NCBI GenBank assembly: GCA_001792895.1
Contig: MARA01000002.1
Location: forward strand, 2,232,001-2,296,000
Reading direction: 5' to 3'
Source of the DNA: Lentinus brumalis
Lineage: Eukaryota; Basidiomycota; Agaricomycetes; Polyporales; Polyporaceae
DNA: 64,000 bases
A model generated the notes under the pieces. It was given only the letters and a program-made list of their open reading frames with translations, ran no database searches and was not told where the DNA came from. A program made the position numbers and the translations under genes. Shown in pieces: positions 22,666-31,851 of this stretch. Each line of letters starts with the position of its first letter. Position 1 is the stretch's first letter.

Positions 22666-23425
22666 ATGATCACCGAGCTCAACACAACCATCCTCAGTCC
22701 CGCGCGCAGGCCTATTCCAGTCCAGAACGACTGTGATATCTCTGAAGTGGATAACGTCGACTTCGTCTTCTATAAGCCATCAGTCAAGAAGTTCGCCGAG
22801 GGCCGCGGCAAGGTGTTCCTTACAGACCTTCGGGTACGTTTACTTGCTTTCAACCACCTGGGCCACACTGACCATCCACTCGCCACCGACTGACTTCGGT
22901 CATGCAATTATCCTCCGCCTATGGCATGCGTATCCCGTGCACGCCATGATCTTGCCGATCACAGCTGATCGTCGTGGCTGAACACCCGACAGACACGTTT
23001 AAGACCTTGTCCCTCCCGCTCACATCCCTCAATAGCATCGAGCGTGAAGAGCCCCGCCTGCTGAACGCCAATGTCGCCCGCATCATCCTCGACGACATCA
23101 GGCCCAGTCCGAACAGCGGGCTCGGGAATATCCCATGAAGCTGGAACTGCGCGGCCCCAAGGCCGACAAGCAGGCGTTCCAGATCTTCGGTGCCCATCTG
23201 CTCAAGGCCCATGAGCGGGCTGTGGCCAAGAGCCGGACGATGGAGGACGAGTTCGACTTGCGTGAGTCCCGATGCCTATCGCTCATGCGCAAACAATGTC
23301 GAGTTTCTTGGACTGATTGCGGGGCGGTTACAGCGACCTATGGGGCATCGAGTGCCAGTTCCTCATCGACAACTTACATCACCGCTGATGTCCCTTCGGA
23401 CGCGCCTCCTGGCTACGAGCCCTGA
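22666..23425 (+). CDS. WBP2-like GRAM-domain adaptor with WW-binding motifs (frameshift)
   Basis: Exon 1 is 22666-22833, and exon 2 starts at 22965 after a CACAG acceptor. A third exon begins near the ACAG acceptor at 23335. The protein has the GRAM core of WW-domain-binding protein 2: VDFVFYKPSVKKFAEGRGKV, FLTDLRLIVVAEHP and FKTLSLPLTSL. The C-terminus carries a PPGY motif (SDAPPGYEP, stop) and LPTY; PPxY and LPxY are known ligands of WW domains such as those of Rsp5/Nedd4 ligases. In the sequence as given exon 2 meets TGA at 23136-23138. One extra C in the run 23132-23134 restores the frame into KLELRGPKADKQAFQIFG, which belongs to the same GRAM domain. An assembly indel is the simplest reading. 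Confidence 0.75.
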
Positions 23426-23664
23426 AGCCCGAGTCTTGTGCGTTTGTATCCCATCTTACGACAGTCCTTGTATTGCATGTACTACTATACCTCTCACACG
23501 GAATGGATTGACCGACGTATCTCTGCAACTTTATGGTCGACGTGTCCCATACGGTGGCGTCGGTCCGACATCAACAGGTATGTGGGTGTGGCGAGCGGAG
23601 GCTAGGTCATTAAATTCAGACAACCACCACCTGCAGCATGCGACCCTTCTCCCTCTGCCTCTGT

Positions 23665-25504
23665 CTATGCCACCCTCAATATCCGCTCGTCCGAGTCCTT
23701 GCTCCGAGTCCGTCCATCGCCCTCATTCAACATCACCATCTCCAGTCCACCCTCCTCACGGGCCCTGCGCTCCTCGTCATCCTTGCTCATCCACCCACCC
23801 ACGCTTCCGTTATCGACCCTGTGCTCCAGCGGCGACGCCTCGGGCGATGCAATGACCCGCTCAGCGAAGACGATCGGACTCGGCTCCCGCGAGCGCGGCA
23901 TGGCCTCGATCGCGCGCTCGACTTCCCGGCCGACGCGAGTCGTCGAGAGGGTGTCGTCGCTGCTGACTTTTCGTAAGTCCAAGACGAGGCGTTGTGCGGC
24001 GGCGATCATAAGGCAGAGGGTGAAGTTGTTGGCGAGCATATTGAGTGGGCGCTGCGGGAGACAGTCTCAGTCTCAGCCTCAGCATGTACGTTCATGGCAA
24101 GGGTCGGCTTACGTTGTAGTAGTATCGCCTAGCGAGATGAAGCCCGTCAGTGTACGCGACACCCTCCCAGCAGGAGCTACGCTCACCATACTAGTATATT
24201 GAACAGGCTGCAAAGGAGCGTCACGACGAAGTAAACCACACCTGGGTGCATATAGTCTCAACACGCACAGTATAGATACAAAGGGATGCACTAACCATCA
24301 CGGAGGATGACGTGGATAATCGAAGAGTTACGGGCCAAATGCACTTGTAAACGAAAATGCCGGATAGACACCATCGTCAGGACAAAGATGGCGCCTTCTA
24401 GCAGGAGACTATCGCCCTTATCAGTACCGCAAGGACAGGCACGTCGTCTCAAGCTCACCTTGGAAGCCAGAGAATCCACTGGCACGTCATGAGCGGCGCG
24501 GCTACGGAGGAAGCAGTAAAACGGATGACGGACTCACAGCAACGGTGGGTTCTAGGACAAACAGACGATCAGCTGTGCTACAAGGCATACACTAAAATAG
24601 CCCAAAGGGCAAAGTACTCACGAGGGAGGTAGCCGATGCACGCCCCGACGACATGTGCTAGTGGATACGCATCGTCTGCATTGGCGTTAATGTGTCTCCG
24701 CTGTGCCAGCATCGAAGAGGGGACATACACCCGACAGAGATCACTCCGTATGTGATGAACGTTATGCTGACCGCCGCGTAGACGATGAACATCCCTGTAA
24801 GCAAGCCAAGGATCTTGACGTGCCGCCCCCAGGTCGCCCAGGCCCGCAACAAGACAAGTACTGTGCAGCGGAATACAAACTCGTGAGACAACCGAGCGCG
24901 AATCACGAACACCCACAACCCCAGCGGCGACCTACTGTGGATGGACGCAAAGGAGGCGAACTGGAGGAGTGAGAGCGCGAGCGAGACCTGATAGCAGAAC
25001 TACGCGCAAACGAGCTGTCATTCACACTATGTGCCATTAGGACGGACGCATGTAGGACGTACCGGACGCGCACTACTCCGCCAGACCCCAAGGAGCTGCA
25101 GATTGGAGATCGCCAGGGACACCAGGTTTCCGTAACGGTTGCCGAGGTAGATAGCCTTGACGATGGACCAGCGTGTCGGCCATATATACTGGACCTACGC
25201 GCGATTCTATGCTTAATAAGGCATTGCAATCACAAAAGGCGCAACTTACCTCGTCCGGAATTGCGTCAAGACATTCGTAGATGAGGATGATGTATCCAGC
25301 AAGGCCAAAGGCGCTGTCAGAAAGGTGGTCAGCGACCGCGCAAATGGTGGTTCCAGTGTGCTTACCGTGCAAGAAAGAGGTCGTAAGCATACTGTTCGTC
25401 GAGTACGTCAAGGTCGCGGGGCGCAATCCTGGCGGAAGTCGCGCACCAAGTCAGATCGACGGAGCGCCCGCGGTACGGGAACGCTGGACTGGTACTCACC
25501 GCAT
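23665..25504 (-). CDS. DUF6533 multi-pass membrane protein
   Basis: The start is an ATG at 25504-25502 followed by only two more coding bases before a GTGAGT donor. The next exon starts at 25428, and the phases fit (M-R-IAPRDLDVLDEQYAYD). The DUF6533 signature follows: a first membrane helix (FGLAGYIILIYECL), then DEVQYIWPTRWSIVKAIYLG and NRYG. Further helices are FCYQVSLALSLLQFASFAS, VLVLLRAWATWGR, FIVYAAVSITFITYGV, one or two segments near 24300-24450, and NNFTLCLMIAAAQRLVLDLR. The C-terminal tail is charged and hydrophilic, ending at 23665. Such proteins are very numerous in basidiomycetes and look like seven-helix receptors, but their ligand and function are unknown. The middle exons were not fixed base by base. 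The gene converges with the GRAM gene. Confidence 0.75.
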
Positions 25505-26567
25505 GCTCCCGGACGAGCCTAGCACTTTCCGAAAGGTCGCAAGTGAACGCTGACGGTCGTCGGTGAGTATGCCAGCGCAGAGGATATGTGGTGGCGGTTG
25601 AGTTGAGGGGGACGGAGGTCGTGGGGCGAATGCTCGCTACGACGGAAATGACTATCAGAGGAGCCACGCTCGGCTACCGCGTGGTAGGGTCATCATCGTG
25701 GGTGAGGTACTAACCTCGACTGGAGTAAGTATAACGTCAGAAGATCACCTGTAGGATCTGCTACTACGACTTCGAAGGCACCCGACGGGAAGATGTGCGA
25801 GGATGTTGGCACTAGATGGGGATGTTGAGCTCGAGCTCTCCGAGGCCCTCCGGCACTGATGTCACCTCTGGGACGTGGGTAGCGATGTCCTCAGGGATAG
25901 GAGAAGTTATCAGGGACGAGGTTGGAAAGGGCCGAGATTGGTGCTTATATACACCTGCGCTGTGGGGAAAGAAGTGTCAGTTGGGAAGACAGAGCCGCCG
26001 CCCGCCAACCTCCTCCAACCACTCGAATTTGAGTTCTGATTGACTCGTCTGAGCAGACGACAACAAGAACCGGTGTTGCACTCGTCCGTGAAGCAAAACA
26101 GCACTCTCACCGGTGCTCCTCCGCAACTCACGAACTGACTGCCTCATGACCTGTCTTTACACATATATGTAGCTCTTAGCTTGTCTTAGCACGCACCTAT
26201 CCACCTACAGATCCTCATGACAGCGATAGCGAGAGTCTTCCGTTATGTTCCTTGTCCGTTCACAGGCGAGCATGCGGCGTCTTGCGCTTCGCAGCTGCTA
26301 TGTGGGAAGGCTCCGGTCCCGCTCCTCACATTCGCAATCGCACACACTTCGGGGAGTGTCTTATCTCATTGGGACAGAAGCGTATGACGATGAGTTTGGA
26401 ACACCCCCGTCTGGGGTGAGAAGGTATGACGACCACAAGTTGGCATCGCCGATACGGCGACGGCGTACCCAGGAAGCCCCAAAGAGGCACAAGGATCCCG
26501 CGCACTAGCAGGTTCTGAAAAAGTCGTCAATGCCAACGCAGGGAACGAGATGCCATGAGACTCACTC
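25505..26567. other. Region between DUF6533 and RRP7 genes
   Basis: About 1.06 kb upstream of the DUF6533 start and downstream of RRP7. A plus-strand 87-codon frame at 26245-26508 is Arg/Ser-rich without family features, and I do not call it. The promoter of the DUF6533 gene should lie near 25510-25800. Confidence 0.45.
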
Positions 26568-27739
26568 CTAGTACGGCTTGAATTTTCGGGACTGTTTGAG
26601 CTTTTCGATGTTGGCTTTGTCCTCCTCGAACTTCTTCTTCAGATCGATGATTTCTGAAGAACGAAGATAAGCGGACTATCCTCCATACCCACGCCGCACG
26701 AGAATCGCGAGAACGCGACCGCCGGCAAAAAGGCGTACTCACCTTTCCGTTTCTTCTCATGTATCTGGAATGCGTAGAAGGCGTCCTTCTCTTTCTTCTC
26801 TGTCTTCTTCTTCCTGTGGCGCTTCCCGCCGCCGGTACCGGCCCCCTCGCCGTGCTCATTGACGAACTGCTTGCTCGCGACGCCCACGCCTCCACCGAGC
26901 GTCTTGCCGTATGCGCCGCCGCGCGTCACTAGTGTGAAGCCATCCTCGTCAACGATCGCCTCTCCCTTGTGGTATTTGCTCTCCTGTCGCTTCTTGGCCT
27001 GCTCGTGTTCGAATGCTTCCATCCATGAGTCGGCATGCGCGCGGACGACGTCCAAAGGCGGTCGCAGGAACGAGTACAGCGTGGAGTAGTGCGCCAGTCC
27101 CAGAGGTGTTTCAGTGTCAACGGGCCATACATATGGCTTTTGTGGGGGCTTGAGAGCGCGTGCGAGGGAGGAAGCATCCAAGAAGACGACATAGGCAGTG
27201 TGACCAGTACGTCGTAGTATCCGTAATGGCACGGACGGTAGCGGCACCACCTGTGGACCGTCAGGTTGAGCGATCTTGCGTTTCTTTTTCGGCCTTGGAC
27301 CGTTGTCTCCATCCGTCTCACTTCCAGAGCCCTCCCCGTCTCCGGCCTCCTCCTCGTCAATCATCCCAGCCTCATCCTCACTCTCAGCGCCATCAGCCTC
27401 CTGCTCGTCCGGTGAACCGTTCCCTCCACCTATGCTAAACAGCACCCTCTCCACGGTACCACAAGACTTGAATAGCACCGTCAATTCGCGTTCCGTCGCA
27501 TGCGGGGGCACGTTTACAACAAATAACGTCCGTCCCTCTGGCAGTTCTTCCCGCTGTTTGCCCTTCGAATTTTTGTGTTTCGGCGCAGAGTGAGAACGAA
27601 CATATAGGATGTGCGTGGCGGACTGAGAGTATGTGATGGGTAACACAGTGAATCCGGCGATAGTCGCGGGGAGGGGAGATGTGGAGGGTCCCGCGGCAGA
27701 AGTGCGCTTCTGTTTGCTAGGTGATGATGATGAGCCCAT
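26568..27739 (-). CDS. RRP7: Ribosomal RNA-processing protein 7
   Basis: Two exons, complement of 27739-26743 and 26653-26568, sum to 361 codons (360 aa). The N-terminal domain is RRM-like (RTLFVVNVPPHATERELTVL, GTVERVLFSI). A long acidic insert (DEEEAGDGEGSGSETDGD) and a basic KKKRKI nuclear-signal-like stretch follow. The second strand-helix block is GHTAYVVFLDASSLARAL. The C-terminus has the diagnostic RRP7 helix: EIIDLKKKFEEDKANIEKLK followed by QSRKFKPY and stop. RRP7 works in the nucleolus in the UTP-C/CURI complex in small-subunit processome assembly and 18S rRNA maturation (established in yeast). The small last exon carries the diagnostic tail, so the splice is well supported. Confidence 0.93.
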
Positions 27740-28007
27740 GGTCGAAGACGGCCGCAGCGAGGGTGCCCCAGGGTCGGTACGAGAGCGAAGCAGGGGCGGT
27801 GAAGGGGACGACTGTGAAGCAGTCCGAGCTCAAACTCTGAAAATGTCGCAAGCTGCAAAGATGGCCCGTTTCGGCCATTGTTTGGCAACAGCCTTGGATC
27901 CAAACAACCGCCTACTGCGCGCTTCGAAAGGCGCTCGTGCAGGGAAGACACCAGAAAAGCCGCTGAAATCATATTCCTTCCTCTCTCCTCACCACACTAC
28001 TCGCCGG

Positions 28008-28259
28008 TCACGCGCGCGAGAACCAATTTTGAAGATTTTTCGTCGTATAGGTCTTCCGACCTTCAATTCGCCATATGTCACCCTTGAGTGCCTCCAAGCA
28101 CTCCTTGGTGGGCTTTCCGAAGATGTCAAAATAGGCTATCATACGCTGTGGTAAGTCTGCAAGTCTTTCGGAGGCACTGACTGGACAGGGACTAGACTTG
28201 GACGTACATCGGCGCCGACTGGCGCGTGAGATTGTGACTCGTGACCTGTAACGGGCCAT
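28008..28259 (-). CDS. Small homeodomain-like ORF
   Basis: An 83-codon frame with ATG at 28259. Its second half reads MIAYFDIFGKPTKECLEALK, then a spacer and TYTTKNLQNWFSRA and stop. The order matches helices 1-3 of a homeodomain: helix 3 keeps the N-W-F core, but the residues after Phe are SRA instead of the usual xNRR, so the DNA-contacting Asn is missing and the frame stops at the end of helix 3. It could be a degenerate or truncated homeobox gene, a small variant family, or the start of a gene that continues through an intron (a GTGACC donor is possible at the stop). No expression evidence is available. Confidence 0.4.
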   Translation of the reverse strand: MARYRSRVTISRASRRRCTSKSSPCPVSASERLADLPQRMIAYFDIFGKPTKECLEALKGDIWRIEGRKTYTTKNLQNWFSRA

Positions 28260-28579
28260 AATGATTTTGTGGGCTATTCCTCGCAGAACATTTGTGCGTC
28301 GCCTTTTAACGGGTCAGGTCAGGGTGTTCAGCTGAGAGAAACACAGTTTAATTTGCCCTGCCTGCAACACATCTCTTCGCGAGCCATGGTTCTCCCGAGG
28401 GACCCAGGCAGAGGGAGGAGGGACATTTCCTTATTGATTAGCTGTTGATAACTGTGTACGGCATGCCCTTGACGGAGCGCCCGCATTAATTATGTATGAC
28501 ATACATACACCAAATGATAGTAAGGCACCACACATGCTCTTACATGCTCAAGGAAACATCGCTCGTACTCCATTTAGTA
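28260..28579. other. Short intergenic region
   Basis: These 320 bases separate the small ORF from the 3' end of the CDC7 gene. They include an A/T-richer stretch at 28430-28570 that probably belongs to the CDC7 3' untranslated region. Nothing else was seen. Confidence 0.5.
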
Positions 28580-31277
28580 TTATGATGGCGGTACTTGCAG
28601 TACACTGAAGTCTATCCCTTGATGGAACTCACAGGGCTGTCGCCCAATGGCGATGCCCTCGCCTGCCTGCACCTTCCGGGTCACCCAACCGTCCCTTCCC
28701 TCTACTCGGACCTTGATGCAGAGATCGTCAGCTCCGTCAACCTCGTGCAGCGCTCCGCAGATACCGTCCCCGAAAGGATGAGGTACGTACTCGTCATCCT
28801 CTTCCGCGTCTGGCTCACGCAGGAAGGAATGGTACAGGGCTTTGCGCGCAGTCATGCGGCGGGTAGAATCGGGTTCCATCGCCTCTTCGAGGAATTCGAG
28901 GGCAACGTCTATTTCCGCCGAGTACCTGTCCGCTTCTGAAGGGGTGGGAGACGGCGTTCTATCAGATTGTGAGGAAGGACCGGGAGAAGACGAAGAAGCG
29001 GGATATTGGCGAATGCGGGCGCGGTGTTCGGGAAGGGTGTAGGGGTAATAGTGGTACTCGGGTGCAGGCGGCACTCGGACGTCAGGGTTCTGTCGCTCGA
29101 CGAATTCCTTCCAGGAGATGCCGTCATTCGTGAGGGACGGGAGGTTTGACTGGAAGACGCGGCCTAGCGTACGCGATGTCAGCGAAATGGTAGGAAAGAA
29201 GTCCGGGATTACCCACTATGCAGAGTTGCGGTCTTTTCCATACGTCGCCGCCCAATGATAGTTGCGATTTCCATGAGCGCCTCAGTGTCATCGTTCGACT
29301 GGAATAATGGGAATTTCTTGGTGAGGAAGAACAGTAGAATCATCCCTGCCGACCAGACGTCAATCGCTACAAAACGAGTGTGAGCCTAGATTGCGCCGAA
29401 GCTGAGTCCGAGACGACAACATACCCCCTGTCTGTTCGCCACACTTCAGCAATACCTCCGGAGCGCGAAATCCTCTCGTTCCGGCACGGTTCGCCTTTGA
29501 ATGCGGTCTACGCGTGATGTCAGCGATCGCTTGGCGTAACGAACGCAAACTTATCTGCTTACCGTGTGTCCTTCTCCGGATATCCGACTTTTTCTGACGG
29601 CCCCGCACTCCGGAGACGAGCCTCCTTTTGCATTTTCTTTATGTGGTCGATGTCTAACTCAGGCCTGCTCTTTAATCGTCCATGGGGATTCTGGCGCGTT
29701 GGTGTTGTGTGCAGACACGATCCCAGCGTCGGGCCCTTTTCGACACGCTGAGCATCCATGCATTGTGTTAGTATTAGTGATCTCAAGAGACAAGAGTATG
29801 ATAGCGAGTGACGTACGCAAGCGAGGCCGAAGTCACACAGGGTGCCGATGCCTGTACGAGGGTCGAAGAGGAAGTTGGCTGGCTTCACATCACGGTGAAT
29901 GATACCTCGCGCGTGAATGTCGCGTAGTGCTCGGAACATGCACCGGAAGTACGCTTTCACGCCTTCAAGGGGCAGGTATCTATAGTAGTCCTGCAAGCAA
30001 TCCGTAAATGCGTCTGGGCTTCGAAAGAGTCGCGTGATTAATAAGAAGCACGATATATGGACGTGTTAGCGAGAAAGATGTTCGTATCGAGGACTGTGAC
30101 CTTGAACGTGAGGTACCAGGGCTCGTGCTGTGGCCGAGGTGCACGTATGCGTCTAGTCCGGTGTTCGCACATAACATCTTGCCGACAAGTCCGTGTGCGG
30201 GGGAATGGTGGTCAGATGCCACTGCGGCGGACGCAGAGCAGCTAGAGACGCATATAAGGGACATAGAAAAGGTCTTCCGTGGGAAGGTGAGAAAGAGTTC
30301 GCCACAAGCTACATGGCGAAAAGCTCCTGGCCTTACACCGCGCGAGTACGGGTACGAACACGCAGTAGATGTTCGTACCCGACTTGCGATATGTGCTACT
30401 GGATAGTCCTGAATGGAGAGGTATAGGAACGTACCCTGAAGTCATCGTTCTTGTGGAACGGCATGATAGCGACGACCTGGTCCTGATGTCGGAACGCAGT
30501 TATGAGCTGAGAGACATGTCGACACCCTCGGCAGTCTTCCATAATCGCGATCTCGTTTCGTATCCGTTCAGGACCGCTGGTGACATATATGCGCTTGATT
30601 GCAACGAAAACCTTGTTCTGGGACGGGTGCGGGGCGGTCTGGTAGTAGGCGGAGGAGGATTGGGGATGGTGTCCATGCCACTCGGTATTGTCCCACTTGT
30701 CGTGGTAACCGAGGTCTATGGCCTTGTAGACGGCGGAGAAGGTACCGGTTCCTAAGCGGTCGATGATCTTGTAGTCCTCGGTAAGCTGTGGGACAGCGTT
30801 CTCGAGGTCGAGGATCTCCTCCTCAATTTCCGCCTGCTCCTCGCGCGACTTCAGGTAGATGGTTGTCTCCTCGTCGGTCTCGTCGTCGTCTTCCTCCGGA
30901 TCATCCTCCGGTTCGTCCTCTTCATCGTCTGGTTGGGTGTCCTCCGCGGCATTTGCCATGTCCTCGTCCCCTGACCCCTCCTCGTCCAGCATGTCCTCAT
31001 CTCCGTCCTCTGCCACTTCCGCTCCCTCACAAGCCAATGGTCCGTACGCATACAACTGTGTGTTGGAGTCGGGACACAATTGCGCTAGATGAGTTCGGTA
31101 TTCGTCCATGTTGGGTAGGTTGTGGTGGCTGAGAGGGTCGTCTGAGGACGGCTCCTGGCCAGAATATCCGCGTTCAGCTTGCACGAGCCCCTTAAGATAC
31201 GCCATGTTACGCGCGTCGGAAGAAGGGACCTCGAGTGGGTTTGAGGAATGGCGGGAGAGAAGAGCCGTGGCAGCCAT
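28580..31277 (-). CDS. CDC7: CDC7 (Hsk1-type) protein kinase
   Basis: Exon 1 is complement 31277-30435 (281 codons) and exon 2 starts at 29990. Several smaller exons lead to the stop at 28580. An acidic N-terminal extension (residues about 90-150) precedes the kinase domain: Gly loop LGTGTFSAVYKAID, Lys in VAIKRIY, catalytic loop HRDVKPANFLFD, DFGLA, and after a long insert (HIKKMQKEARLRSAGPS) the P+1 segment GTRGFRAPEVL. The large kinase insert between DFG and APE is the hallmark of CDC7. With its activator Dbf4, CDC7 phosphorylates MCM subunits and fires replication origins in the nucleus. All catalytic residues are present. The first intron (30434-29991) is 444 nt, far longer than its neighbours. 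Confidence 0.92.
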
Positions 31278-31626
31278 TTAACCAAGATGAACCCAGTCAA
31301 GAAGTCACGCCGCCAGGATCACGACAAGGTCTCCCGAGTGGCAAGCAGAGATGATAGGTCGATGTGTGACAACTGCCGACGCGCTACGCGTGCAGAGTAC
31401 AATGAGACGTTGTAGACGACGCGAGACAGCGACTACAAAAGAGTCGAACATTCAGCCACAGACGCGTTCTCGACGCGTCGCGCTCAGCGCTTGATCCCCC
31501 GCGCCGGCGCTTCCACTGTTCCGCACGTCCTGGTTCGAGTTTGGGCTCTAAAATCTGCCAAAAAATCTCTCGTCGTTCGTCGAAGCTTTGTAGACCACAG
31601 TGAATCAAAAGGAGAGGCAAAAAGAT
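31278..31626. other. CDC7 upstream region
   Basis: These 349 bases lie between the CDC7 start (minus strand) and the 3' end of the tRNA gene. They should carry the CDC7 promoter and the Pol III terminator side of the tRNA gene. No other element was recognised. Confidence 0.5.
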
Positions 31627-31717
31627 TGACTACCGCAAGACTCGAACTTGCAGCCTTTTGGTTATTGTAGCCGTGTGGCGATCGAAGCCAAACGCGCTAC
31701 CATTGCGCCAGGTAGCC
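31627..31717 (-). tRNA. tRNA-Arg (anticodon UCG) with 19-nt intron
   Basis: Reading the minus strand: acceptor GGCTACC pairs with GGTAGTC (one G-U pair), D arm GCGC-AATGGTA-GCGC, anticodon stem TTTGG with CCAAA, 5-nt variable loop AGGCT, T arm GCAAG-TTCGAGT-CTTGC, discriminator A. The space between the anticodon stem halves is 26 nt, i.e. a 7-nt loop (C-T-TCG-A...A) plus a 19-nt intron at the canonical site after position 37. The anticodon is TCG (Arg); a Ser reading (CGA) is excluded by the loop register and the short variable loop. The Pol III A box (TGGCGCAATGG) and B box (GTTCGAGTC) are intact. It ends 134 bases before the deubiquitinase start. Confidence 0.88.
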
Positions 31718-31851
31718 ATGATTACAGGGCGCCACACGCGGGATATATACGCAACCCCAATGGTGTGACTGCTGACGATTCGCCCTCTACTGACTTGCTT
31801 TCGTTCGGACATCCATGTCGCCGTGTACAGAGCTTTGACCAGCCAGGCTAG

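Noticed and set aside
30000..30430. Possible extra gene inside the long CDC7 intron
   Set aside because: Open frames on both strands are short, with no motif; proper splice ends support a plain intron.
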